Shown here: positions 1 to 11,378 of the stretch, piece after piece
How positions within the stretch are numbered: the first letter of the stretch is position 1
Layout of the letters: each line of letters opens with the position of its first letter
The notes under the pieces: generated by a model
The model's database searches: none
The model's input: only the letters and a program-made list of their open reading frames with translations
What the model was told of the DNA's origin: nothing
Translations under genes and position numbers: made by a program
Source: Nematostella vectensis
Lineage: Eukaryota > Cnidaria > Anthozoa > Actiniaria > Edwardsiidae
Reading direction: 5' to 3'
Assembly: GCF_932526225.1 (NCBI RefSeq)
Contig: NC_064034.1
Span: forward strand, 6,372,001 to 6,436,000
DNA length: 64,000 nucleotides

Positions 1-58
1 AACCTATTCTTTAGTCCCACTTTACCTTTTCACCACCCTCCACCACCCACTAGTCTAA

Positions 59-411
59 CCTATCCACCTCTTCACCATAATTACATTACTACCATCTCCA
101 CTCTACACTATCTTACTAGCCATCCTTCACCATCACCCTCCAACATCACCATACCATATGATCACACCAACCTCACTACCACACCACTTTAGGCCCCTAC
201 GTCTTGGTACGAATACCCGATCCAAACCAAAAAACCTATCCACCTCTTCACCATAATTACATTACTACCATCTCCACTCTACACTATCTTACTAGCCATC
301 CTTCACCATCACCCTTCAACATCACCATACCATATGATCACACCAACCTCACTACAACACCACTTTAGGCCCCTACGTCTTGGTACGAATACCCGATCCA
401 AACCAAAAAAC
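59..411. repeat. 176-bp tandem duplication, two copies
   Basis: Two adjacent near-identical copies, about 59-234 and 235-411, of a C/A-rich segment beginning CCTATCCACCTCTTCACC and ending near CCGATCCAAACC. Only a few substitutions separate them, so the duplication is recent. No coding potential is seen. Confidence 0.9.
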
Positions 412-625
412 TATTGATGCCGGTTAATTTTTGCCATAGTCCTGCTGGCTGTCTCAGACGCTGGACTCCTTATATAGGATTAGCCTATATCTGGACAGGG
501 CTTTGGTTTTAGTTTAAATTTCCTATTGATGCCGGTTAATTTTTGCCATAGTCCTGCTGGCTGTCTCAGACGCTGGACTCCTTATATAGGATTAGCCTAT
601 ATCTGGACAGACAGTTCAAATTTCC
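411..625. repeat. 112-bp tandem duplication, two copies
   Basis: A segment starting CTATTGATGCCGGTTAA at 411 recurs at 523. It contains a small dyad around TATAGGATTAGCCTATA. It directly abuts the preceding 176-bp duplication. The function is unknown. Confidence 0.88.
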
Positions 626-639
626 TGTTGACACTGCAT

Positions 640-2060
640 TGCACTATTTATTCATTCATTATTTGCTTACCTAGCATTCTCACGTGAGACTCAGTTGCCA
701 TTGACACATGTGGTCCACACATGTTAAGTTTTCCCACTGACTTTGCTTGCAATGACTTCGAGCAAGAAATCTTGGGCGCCATTATCACAAAGACAAAAAA
801 GTGAAAACATTTGTTCAAGATATGTATTAAGCTTATCTGGGAACTCTACTAAAAGATTCAAGGCAAAGGCTATCGAGCTCCAGGGAGACTGCTTGATAGT
901 CCAGCTGCGAAACAACGTTTGTTTGTTTGTATGCAAAAAAGGAATTGAATTGTGATTTCAGTTTGCTTTCCTGGTACGAAAAATCATCCAAATGCATGAA
1001 TGAATGAAACTTGAATTGCTTACCTATCATTTTCACTTCGGACTCAGCTGCTTAGTTGCGATCAGATGCAAACTCTTGTGAAAAGTTGGTTTGAGCCTGC
1101 TGACATGACGGAAAAACCTGGAACACGGGCAATTCCAGATAAAGAGAGAAGACACGATTACTTACAATGGCTATAGGGATAGTGCCGAAAACAAGCACAA
1201 TCGTAGTGTTAAAACATTCGAGAAAAGGTACGAAAGGTTGTCGCTGATTTGACTAACTGTACAGCATTAAAACCATACTGTTCAAAAGATGACAGATTTT
1301 TTTGATAATGAGGAAGTCATAAAGAAAATTATAGCCTTAGGTTTGGTATAGTTTTCTTAGTATTAGCCAAAATGTGACAGTTAGCAGGTAAAAAGCTGCC
1401 ATTTCAAAACAAAAAGGATGGTTTAACCGCGCGGTACTGGAACTAGTCTTGCGTTTTTCAGCACTGGCGGCTATAGGTTCCTTGTTCTACGAACTGATTT
1501 TCAAAACACAAATGACGTGAGGCCGAAGTGCACATAAGCAGATTTTGGCTTTTTAAGATAATTTTTCCCTGTGCATCAGTTCAGGGACGAAAAGCTCAAA
1601 TTTCAATGACACTACAAAAAGTCGCATCAATTTAAAAAAAAGTCGCACTTGATATTTTGTTTGCTATAAGTTACTAAGTACTCAGAGAAATTCTCCGCCT
1701 TATTCGATGTGAAATGGGCTTATTTGAAGCGTCACGTCATGTTTTTCCGTCATGTCGAGCCTGCTGCATATACCGCTGTGCAGCCAATGGCCACGGCCTG
1801 TGACCAGTTCGGGCACGTAACATAGGGGTGTAGATGTCCGCTAAGCAACTAAGAAGCACCTATCATTCAGTGTTGCTTTTAGGACTGGTCGATTTAGGCG
1901 GTGTCATTCCAGTTGAACAAGTGTGTTTTTTTTGACACGTTAGTACAGCCCCCTGTGACTTAGTGTGATCAGTGTTCAAGGTTATAGATGATATTTGAGA
2001 AAACATGTTAGTGCTTTATGGAAATATATTCACAGAAACTCTAAATGCAAATATTGGCAC
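640..2060. other. stretch without recognised gene
   Basis: Short open frames occur on both strands (for example around 724-1036) but none resembles a known protein or carries convincing splice sites. The missing 3' exons of the minus-strand DD3-3-like gene could lie here or beyond the window edge; I could not recognise them. Confidence 0.5.
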
Positions 2061-2068
2061 TGTTCAGT

Positions 2069-2106
2069 CCGGTCACTATCCACCATTAATTGTGGATGGT
2101 GACCGG
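2069..2106. repeat. imperfect hairpin
   Basis: CCGGTCACTATCCACCA at 2069-2085 pairs with TGTGGATGGTGACCGG at 2091-2106, one internal mismatch, AT-rich loop. It lies about 25 bp upstream of an acceptor-like CAG at 2128-2130. Confidence 0.75.
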
Positions 2107-2130
2107 CCTTTTCGAAATTTGTCTTTTTCA

Positions 2131-2268
2131 GATCTCAGAGCCGAAGAGAGGACCTCGTCGACTCACTCGATTGCCTCGGAAGGCAGACCCCAATCACGAG
2201 ACAATACGTCATAATAAGGATCTGATTTTTAAAGATTATTTTATTATGTATACTTATTTGATAATAAA
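2131..2268 (+). other. possible terminal exon with poly(A) signal
   Basis: A pyrimidine-rich tract ending in CAG at 2128-2130 is followed by an open frame that reads a polar tail (including AEERTSSTHSIASEG) and stops near 2212-2214. An AATAAA follows at 2263-2268. This would fit the last exon of a plus-strand gene whose other exons lie to the left, but no homology is recognised and chance is a real alternative. Confidence 0.25.
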
Positions 2269-2862
2269 ACAGTGTTAGTGTGACAGCCTTTTTCTTTGGG
2301 CCTTCTATTTTATGGGGTGCGTGTAGCTTATTGGATACTGTACGCTAATGTGATTTACGGTGTTTTTAGATTAGTTCTTCTTCTCGCGATGTTATGGAAA
2401 TAAAAATGGAGCTCGCACGTAATTGTTTCGGATCCCGACCTTATGTTCACAGTCTCAGTAAAATACTACGAAAAGCAACATCTCTCCTTTTTTCAATAAA
2501 TTGTGAAGTACTTTTGTGTAGAAGTATTGATAAACAAACCCGCGCACAACATTATTAATAATCTATTGTACTGATTACGTTTTTACAAAATTTAAGACTG
2601 AGGCATCTGTTAAAGAACTTATAGAGTTCTGTTCTTACACATATTTATGGTCCCTCTTTTTACTCAAACTCCTATTTATTTTTCATTTCGTGTGTGGGAG
2701 GGCGAAAAGAGATCGCCGATGTCTAAACGGGATTAATAGCAGGCACGTTCCCAGGATTGGCAGAGAGGGGTTGCGTAGTTATAGGCATCGTATAGAAAAG
2801 CGTATTATTTGAAGTTTCACGCGATCATAAATTCAACATTCTCTTCTTTTTTTCCCCTTTTT

Positions 2863-3083
2863 CAATCGTGAAGGATTTACAAAATCGTGGAGGACTTTCA
2901 AAATCGTGAACGATTTCAAAAATCGTGAAGGATTTTCAAAATCGTGAAGGATTTTAAAAATCGTGAAGGATTTTTAAAATCGTGAACGATTTTGAAATCG
3001 TGAAGGATTTCCAAAATCGTGAAGGATTTTGAAAATCGTGAACGATTTCAAAATCGTGAAGGATTTTTGGAATCGTTCACGAT
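2863..3083. repeat. ~20-bp minisatellite
   Basis: About eleven degenerate copies of a 19-20 bp unit with core AATCGTGAAGGATTTTCAAA. Some units carry GAACGATT instead of GAAGGATT, which makes short palindromes with AATCGTTCACGATT-like sequence. It lies just downstream (minus sense) of the DD3-3-like exon 5. Confidence 0.9.
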
Positions 3084-3106
3084 GGCCCAGGACGGTGAAC
3101 TGATCC

Positions 3107-3282
3107 CCCTCCACTGGGTGGGGTGCCAGTACCCTTCAGGTGTAGGGTTAGTTTAGACAGTGATGTTATGTTGCGACTCACCCTCCACTGGGTGGGGTGC
3201 CAGTACCCTTCAGGTGTAGGGTTAGTTTAGACAGTGATGTTATGTTGCGACTCACCCTCCACTGGGTGGGGTGCCAGTACGG
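3107..3282. repeat. 74-bp tandem repeat spanning an exon end and its 5' splice site
   Basis: Three copies with a 74-bp period start at 3107, 3181 and 3255. The rightmost overlaps the real end of exon 5 of the DD3-3-like gene. In minus sense each copy has the last ~25 exon bases (ending CACCCAGTGGAGG) followed by intron. The middle copy keeps an intact GTGAGT donor; in the leftmost copy the donor is destroyed (GGGGAT). Confidence 0.92.
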
Positions 3283-6200
3283 GTAGTAATCCCGCTCCTC
3301 GGGACACTCATACCCGTACCTAGTCCCTTGTCGGTCCTGGCGAGTGAAGCGTGCCGTGTTACCGCGAAGAGGTTGATCAATGGTAAACAGCCCTTTGTTG
3401 CGCTCGCGCTTTTTGCATTGAGAGTAGTAGTCGAAGTCTTCGTGCATTCCGTACCTAGGGGTATAAAAACGATAATTTATTTTTAGTTAATATGATTCTA
3501 TAGTGTGAGGTATCAGAGACATGGACAATGTCACCAGCCCATCACAAAAGAAAACCAGCCCATCACAACAAATAAAAACACAGCTATTTCCTATTCCCAA
3601 TACTACACGGTTTTATGGATCACATAACCAGTTTTTGTGTGCAAACCGAAGGTTCTATCACAGCTGTCACCAGCCAGTCGAACGTTAACAAAATGTTACA
3701 CGATCCAACACAGCACATAATACTCTCAAGTCAGCCTAGCCTTAACTTAGAATTAGAAGGTTCAAGAGACTCACCTCAAATCTTTGTTACAGTCGAATTT
3801 GTAGCAATTGGCTGGATCATCAGGAATAGTCCTACGACAAAAAAGTAAAAGCAATTGAAAAAAAAGCTTGAAGGCATTTACTAGGTGATGTTAGAGTAGG
3901 AAACTTCATCTTGTTTTTTTTGACGCGCGCTCAAGTTCCAGTTTGCGCACGGTCGTAAATAAAAATGGTAAACTGCGTGCAGCAGGTTTCAAAATACCTA
4001 TTGTATAAATCGCGGAGACACCACTAAACGCCTAATAGTAGGGTGTGCACTCACGTGATAGTAGTGCCGTCTCTCACCAGCTTGTCACACATGTACTGGA
4101 TGACGAGCTCGCAATTGTTGTTCCTGTCCATGCACGTGTGCTGGTTAGCCCTGAAACGAGATGAGGGAACATTAATAATAATAATAATTAATAATAATTA
4201 ATTTATAAAGCTCTAAAATTATGTTAATATATTCTATAGCGCTCAACAGAAAACAAATTCTTACAAAAACATCTAAACTAAATCAACATAACAAATTGTA
4301 ACACGGTCAGCTAAATCAACAAGTCCTCTATGTAAAATTAGCCAATCTGAGAAGGGTTTCAAGTGCCTATTTAAATGGTACACGGCCTTTTATGTTCGTA
4401 ATTAGCTTGGGTAGCGAGTTTCATGCAGAAAGCCCAGCATGGGCAAAGGCCCTGTCGCCAAAGGTTTTGCATCTTTTGCGTGGTACTGCAAGTACCAGGT
4501 CTTTGTTTGACCTTAGATTGTACGCCTTACATCGACCAGGCTCTAAAAGGGGACATTCAACCGAGGCTGGTTATCCCAGAAACACGAGATGAGGGAACAT
4601 TCAGCCGAGGCTGGTTATCCCAGAAACACGAGATGAGGGAACATTCAACCGAGGCTGGTTATCCCAGAAACAAGAGATGAGGGAACATTCAGCCGAGGCT
4701 GGTTATCCCAGAAACACGAGATGAGGGAACATTCAACCGAGGCTGGTTATCCCAGAAACACGAGATTAGGGAACATTCAGCCGAGGCTGGTTAGCCCTTA
4801 AATTAAACACGAGATGAGGGAACATTCAACCGAGGCTGGTTAGCCCAGAAACACGAGATGAGGGAACATTCAGCCGAGGCTGGTTAGCCCTTAAATTAAA
4901 CACGAGATGAGGGAACATTCAACCGAGGCTGGTTAGCCCTTAAATTAAACACGAGATGAGGGAACATTCAGCCGAGGCTGGTTAGCCCTTAAATTAAACA
5001 CGAGATGAGGGAACATTCAGCCGAGGCTGGTTATCCCAGAAACACGAGATGAGGGAACATTCAGCCGAGGCTGGTTAGCCCTTAAATTAAACACGAGATG
5101 AGGGAACATTCAGCCGAGGCTGGTTAGCCCTTAAATTAAACACGAGATGAGGGAACATTCAGCCGAGGCTGGTTATCCCAGAAACACGAGATGAGGGAAC
5201 ATTCAGCCGAGGCTGGTTAGCCCTTAAATTAAACACGAGAAGAGGGGACATTCAGCCGAGGCTGGTTATCCCTGAAACACGAGATGAGGGAACATTCAAC
5301 CGAGGCTGGTTATCCCAGAAACACGAGATGAGGGAACAAGCTTTCATTACAAGAGACGTACCACTGGATGGGCAGGATGGAACCGCCATAATAGTACAGG
5401 CCGCCGACATTGTGTCCACCACGATTGTTATTTTGAGAGTCGAACAACCTGACACCCAAAACAAATAAAGTAAGCAACAAGAGAAAAACACAAAAACGTT
5501 TAATAGACACTCTAAGCCGTCAGAAAAATACCTAATAATATAAACAACAACACCTATTTCCATCGACTGATTTTGGAAAGTTATTGCGATATCTCCGATT
5601 TAGTTTTTATTGATGTAAAAAAAACTTTGTTTTCAAAATTGGCTATTTCGAGATTAAATTACACAATTTTTTTCCAATATTATACTGAATAAAAACAATA
5701 ACAAAATTATTACTGACTAGGGCTTCAAAAAGCCCCCTTCACTAAATAGAAAATCTCTTTAGCAATTTTTGTCCCAACCCTTTGACTTCTTGGCAAGCCC
5801 AAACATTTTCATTCTGCTACTTATAATTTTACAAGATAACACAAGTTCACACGTTATCTTCCCTACCTGTTAGCGTTTCTTCTGTCCCTGTTCGGCTCGT
5901 CGAGACGGTTATTGCCCCCTCTATGAAGGAAAATAATTTTTAATAAAACTCTTGGAGAAAAGTTTAACATTTTAAATCATTTTATGTAGATTCAAGATAA
6001 TGCGCGCATTGGGTACAATTTCCAGTATTCCAAACGATCAATGATGCATCAAACCATCCCTAATAATCGCATGGTTTATTCCTTGGCCTATGGTCTACAC
6101 AAAATTCTTTATATTACTGTAAACTCAAAAACCTAAGCACAAGCGCATAATTCGAAGCTGGAAGAGAAACGGGGAGAATTTTGCCCTGCAGCACCCATAG

Positions 6201-6319
6201 TGAATTTGCACATTTGCGAGAATAAGAGCATTAAGATGGACTCACCTTGGGTTGTGAAGGTTGATATCTGAAAATACTGAAGACACAGCGACCAGAATCA
6301 GTAGCGGAGAGCGCCACAT
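3256..6319 (-). CDS. DD3-3-like secreted protein, N-terminal 170 residues (3' part not found)
   Basis: Five minus-strand exons join in frame: 6246-6319, 5867-5920, 5362-5448, 4055-4150 and 3256-3454. Exon 1 starts at an ATG and encodes a hydrophobic signal peptide (MWRSPLLILVAVSSVFS). Exon 2 gives a GGNNRLDEPNRDRRN segment, exon 3 LFDSQNNNRGG and LYYYGGSILPIQW, exon 4 an NNNCELVIQYMC segment, and exon 5 RERNKGLF and YECPEERDYYPYWHP. This is the conserved core of the family named after Dictyostelium DD3-3, secreted proteins of unknown biochemical role found in amoebae, oomycetes and some invertebrates; the assignment is from memory of family motifs. Family members are much longer, so the C-terminal exons must lie to the left or outside the window. 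Introns 3 and 5 hold repeats that include splice-junction sequence. Confidence 0.75.
4535..5338. repeat. ~45-bp minisatellite resembling the adjacent 3' splice site
   Basis: About 17 units of 44-49 bp lie in intron 3 of the DD3-3-like gene. Each has GAGATGAGGGAACATTCA, then GCCGAGGCTGGTTA and either TCCCAGAAACAC or GCCCTTAAATTAAACAC. The real exon 4 boundary at 4141-4171 carries the same order of sequence (CTGGTTAGCCCTGAAA, then CGAGATGAGGGAACATT). The array therefore looks amplified from the exon 4 acceptor region, although about 370 bp of other sequence separates them. Units with the TTAAATTAAA spacer still present a minus-strand AG in front of GGCTAACCAG. Confidence 0.88.
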
Positions 6320-7462
6320 CACGGCAAAGAATATGCTGGAGGTCCTTCAACTCCGTCAAGCCGATTAGACTATGAACCGCGAGTCGTGACTAAAAAGTTT
6401 AATATTGACTGAAGTAGCACCTTAGCAGGTAGTACAAAGGGTTATAAGGCGACAATTCAAACTCTTGGGAATAGCACATTTCTACTCGAAACATGAGCAG
6501 CTGTCTGATTGTATGACACAAGACTTGAGAAAACAGTAAAACCCCTTTTAGAAGATTGCCTTTGTTCTGTAAGTAAACACTAATCCCTGGATTATGTAAC
6601 CTTTTATACAGTGTAAAATACTCATGAAAACACAATGCAACACCTGGGAATAGCTTTGGGGATGTTTACTTTATTGTAGTGATCATTAGGGTGTATTTGG
6701 TTTGGCGAGTCATCGAGAAAGGGTAGACGCGCGATGATTGGTCAGAACGGAAAGTAAGGACCGGGTTTAGAATGAAATACAAACCATTACATGCGAGGTG
6801 GTTAACAAGTACTTAGATGGACCTTTGTTTTAGTTAAAAGACTGTTCCACGTTTATCTCGAGCTATCTAACAAAAATCTTTATCAATATTTTTAATTTCT
6901 TACTCTTTTATGATTAAGCATATGGCTTTTTTTCTCTTTCAATACTTGAAATCAGGAACTTACAGATATTCATGTAGAGCTGGTCTGAATTTGAAAACAA
7001 TCGCCCCCCTCTCGCCTAAAGAACATTATAAGCGCCCAGGGTGTTAAAACGAGCATATACGGCATCTACCTTCGCATTGCTCAGATTTCTATCCTTTATA
7101 AATAAATACATGTAAAGCACATGATCTATAGGCAAATGCTCGCAAGATGACTGAAGAGCAAGCTGTTCTTTCTCACCGGGGCAGTTTTATCAGCTCATCA
7201 TCTACCTAGGCTATACATAGGAGGATCTGAAGAGTATTCTCAAGTTTGTTTAAAGGGTTTCGACTGGCGTCTTGGGCTTCCTGTGTCAATCTTTCTTCTT
7301 TGTCAGATTCTTTTCTGATTTCTGACGGATTGCGATGCATGTGATGAAGGCGGGAGGTGATGTTTTTTGCATGTTCAGTCTGCTTACGGTTTCCTAACAA
7401 TGTGGAGTAATACCTAGTCGTAGTTATTTCTTCCTGGCCAAGTGCCTGGATACTGTCAGCAC
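6320..7462. other. intergenic stretch between DD3-3-like gene and GPCR
   Basis: No convincing coding exon is seen. A minus-strand TATAAAA lies at about 6598-6604, roughly 280 bp upstream of the DD3-3-like ATG, and could be a core promoter element. Its use is unproven. Confidence 0.4.
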
Positions 7463-8453
7463 TTATTGCTTTCTGGCCGAGGGTCGCAAGTTTCTACTCC
7501 TATGCGCTGTGTTATCAGACTGCGAGCAAAAATCACTCCCCTCCCTTACCCTGTGAGGAATACGGCACCATGGCAAGAGCCGTCGAAAAGCCTCTCTGTA
7601 TTTTCCCAGCCTCCAGGCGTACAACCACGGGTTTAGCAGCGACTTGAGCATGAAAAGGTAGAAAAAGAAACAGAAAAGATACATCTGGACTACGTTATTT
7701 CCAGCACAACCTGGACAAGCGTCTATGACTTGGTAGAACACAAACCACGGCGTCATACAGACCAGGAACAGGAGTAAAGCGGCCAGGAAGACAATGGTCA
7801 TCTTACGCTGTCGACGGTACGCCTGCATCACGGCCCGTCCAGACTCGTCCAGGTTACCAGCATTTTGACGGTACCCCCCTGAGCACGTGGTACAACCTGC
7901 CGTACATGAGTAGGCCCAGGAAGGCGGGTAGGACAGTGTGAAGTCCAGACAGGGCGTTCACTAGGATGAGGTTTCCCGGCCTGAGTATAGTCCTATATAT
8001 CATGTAGACGGCGGCATAACTCCACATGCTTAGTATTAATAGAATTCCTCGACGTGTCGTCATTATTGATGCGTAGTGCATAGGTCTGACAACGGCAACG
8101 TAGCGATCGTAGGCAAGCGCGACCATGTGAAATATTGACGCCACGGAGAACAACGAGCTCAGAGCCTCCACTACCATGATAGACACTTTAGCAAAGGTAT
8201 AAAACCACCAGATGCATGTGGTCTCCAGGGCGAATCCCACGAAGAAGTCAGCGGCGGCTTGGCTTGCGATCAGGAGGTTGGCGGGAGCCCGCCGTAGGTT
8301 CCTGTTTGGGTCTTTCCACACCGCTACAATCACCGCTATGTTGGTAAGGGCGGTGGGAAGGGCGGTGAGTAGAAGACCGATCGTCCATAGCCAGCTGTAC
8401 TCCAGGCTTTGCTTTTGCCATGTGCTGTATTGACCTTGCGATGAGGCGTTCAT
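7463..8453 (-). CDS. class A (rhodopsin-family) orphan GPCR with a one-base frameshift
   Basis: An intronless seven-helix receptor of about 329 residues. The first ATG at 8453 precedes an N-glycosylation site (NAS). Visible landmarks are N1.50 in TM1 (ALTNIAVIVAVW), D2.50 in TM2 (ASQAAADFFVGF), DRY ending TM3 (ALAYDRYVAVVRP), P6.50 in a CWxP-like FLVCMTPWF, and an NPxxY-like NPWLY in TM7 followed by a basic helix 8. The usual TM3 cysteine (3.25) and an ECL2 cysteine are absent, as in melanocortin, EDG and cannabinoid receptors, so a MECA-type relative is likely; the ligand is unknown. The frame breaks in the third intracellular loop at six G (plus-strand CCCCCC 7874-7879). Frame 0 covers TM1-TM5 and stops at 7854; frame +1 covers TM6-TM7. 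The span is 991 nt, one more than a multiple of three. It is either a pseudogene/null allele or a base-call error. Confidence 0.88.
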
Positions 8454-11378
8454 AAGGTGGATTACTGGACACACTGAATGTGTCAAACACACCGTACAAG
8501 TTCCTTGAAACACTGCAATAGTCTAAAAAGGTTTTGATGCGAGTAAAAAGACTGAGTTGCTTTTCAGGTTACCTTGGTACGAAAGAGCTATATCCGCACT
8601 TGATCTCTTGGCTATCTGTTAACGAGGTATTGGGTGGATCTGATGAGGTCGTCTGGTGAATCACTGATTGTTCGGCCTTAAATGTAAACAGAGGCGTTAA
8701 ACCAAGATGTACTAAATATCCGTGTAACGTTTCCAGGCGCGAAGGATACGGCTAGCCTGAACTTTATTGTTTTCGATAGCTTTAGGCTTCTGTCGCAGAG
8801 ACCACGAAAGATTGAAATAAATCAACAATGCGCCGACCTGTGTGCATTTGAGTGCGCTAAATGTTGCACAGACGAGAATGTCCGTTTTGTCTTCAATAGT
8901 GTCTTCGTCATTAAGTGTTTTCCTTTCTAAAACTTAATGAGCAAATGATACATTATGACTAAAGAGTGACCTTACGAGTTTAAATCTTTTTTACGAATTA
9001 ACTGCCCAAATGTGCGATAAAAAAAAAATCTCCCGTGATGAAAGATTTGCGTTATTGTCCCTGAAATGGAGCTATGTTTTTTCTCTACTCTTGTCGTAAA
9101 TAGTCGGAGTGCTCTGAGGGAGAACTAACGAAGAAATTCGATTCCAGACAGCCGTCATTGTCCTCCATTTAGCAAAACGTCCTGAATCTGATAAAGCGTT
9201 GGCTTGCAATTCGAATATTGTTTACGATCCCTGAAATGGAGAGTGATATTTGGTGTTTGTTTCTCAATAATATGACCTTGAGGCAAACACGGGGATAAAC
9301 AACTCCAAACCTCACCTCTTTCAATTAAATACCACAGCTTCGATCCACTGATGTTTTGTTAAAAAGCAGTGTTGTGGCAAAGTCAATAACCCCTTCGGGA
9401 AGGGTTCGTTTGTCAGGCCGTAAGCAGGTGCAAGTTCACTGATTGTCTCTCGCCGCGTCCTTAATCACACAAGGATACATTTCTGACATTACGAGAGCTC
9501 GGAGCTAACGCAAATAAAACCAAGAAATGAATACCCCTTTTGGATATATTTAACGAATCATGACATTTATTCTTGGTTTTATCAAGTGGGGGCTTCGAGA
9601 TTCTAAGCGGCTGTACAAACGATCGGTTCGCAAAATCTTGTACCTTTCATGCCGAATTTGGGAAATTAAAATTTTCAATCAGAATGTATAAGGAGTCTGA
9701 AATGATATCTATTTGCTTAATGAAAATCGCTTCCTCTAGAATCATTGCTGTACAAAAACAACTTCATCAGCTGCCTTAGCCTAAATAAATCTCGGTCAAG
9801 TTACGTTTCTATTTGTAAGGTTCTAGATATACGGAGATGGTACTTTTGCTTCCGATCCTAAAGACAGGGGCGCTTTTCGTACACTGGGATCGGTAACAAA
9901 GCCAAAATGGGAGGGATATTAGTTACAGACTATGAATAAACAAGGGATAAATAGGAAGATAGGAGGCAGGGGGTCTTCGAAATTTCCAATCAAAAACTTT
10001 TTCAATTCTGCCGCACAAAAATACGATATTCCTTTTAATTGTTCAGGAAGGAATAAAATTACTAACTAAATAGCTCCTGTGATGATCAGCAAATGACAAG
10101 CTTTGAAACTGTGTCAGGGATTTGCAGCAACAGTTTATTTAATTTAAAAGTGAAAAACAAAGTGGTGAGCATGAAACTGTAAAAAGGTAAAGCTGAAAAA
10201 TATCCATAAAACACCTTTCTATATCGTACGACACTGCTTTTCTCCTGGTCACCAGCGTGTAACTAAGATGGATCTCATAATACCCAAGTTTATCTCTTAA
10301 TCTATATCTATATATATTGCAATGTTGAATACCGTGTGGAAGCCTTGTAGCGTTTTTATACACGAAAACGTTCGTATCCTCTGTTTTCGCGAATGCTAAG
10401 GACAAATCGTTAAAAGACACGTTAGATGTGCCATGCTATTTCTCCCTGTGGGTTCACGGGGATTCACTGCTTTGGATACAACTGGGTTTCACTTGCTGGT
10501 ATTTTTATTACTTGGCAACCATGGGTTACAATTGAGCCAGTGACATGCGTCTTATTTACCAAAACTTGCTTTTTACCACAACTTGCTTTCTTTAATAACG
10601 CTCGTCCTAGCCCTACAAAGCTACCTATCAGCTGAGATACCTGTGCTTTTTTTAAAATAAGCTAGGATCTGGGAAGAGGAAGGCGCCTAGGCCACAGGGA
10701 TCCCTCGAGAGTAAAATATCAAGTGCTAGTTACAGAAACATTCTGCGAGCCTGTGCTTCGGTAGTTGATAACTAAAAAAAACTTAAAGACGGCAAATCAT
10801 GCTACCCAGGTTGAAACACTAAACACATAAGTCACAAAGCCGTATACCTTGTATATACCTTTGTATAAACGGTCAAAACTACCTTTGAATTGACTAGACC
10901 AATTCTCCCGAAGGAGATTTCTCTCAAACCATAACATACCAGCAGCAAACATAACACACGCTGCTTAATTCTTCGAGACGTCATGCGGTTTGCCCCGCGG
11001 TGTTACTCGCCACTACTCAGACCCTCCATCCCAGCCTGCAACACGGGATGGGTGAAGATCACGTGATAAGACACGGGAGACCTAACGCGCCTGAGCGACC
11101 TCTTTTAGCCAGTGGTTTGTCGAGGTACACTTCACTGTTAACGTCTCCTGTGAATTAAGGGCTTAGTTAGGCTGATATTCACAGTAGAAAGACGCCCGAA
11201 AATGGGATTAAGACTGTTTCGAAATCAGCACGTAAGATGAACTTTTTACAGCACGTAAAATGAACTTCTATCTGCATAATAGGTTCACATTTTTACACTA
11301 ACGTGGTTTAACGAGTCTACTCTTTGTAAGACAATGGTTATGTTTGGAAACAGTTGGACAGTCTGTTGTTGTACTTAC
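8454..11378. other. intergenic stretch between GPCR and UPF2 3' end
   Basis: About 2.9 kb without a recognisable gene. The final short coding exon and 3' UTR of UPF2 should lie near its right end (left of 11379), but I could not fix them. Short open frames at 9573-9779 and 10139-10635 show no familiar motif. Confidence 0.55.

Noticed and set aside
4535-5338. Possible CRISPR-like array (regular repeats)
   Set aside because: Units are contiguous with no unique spacers, and the region is a eukaryotic intron.
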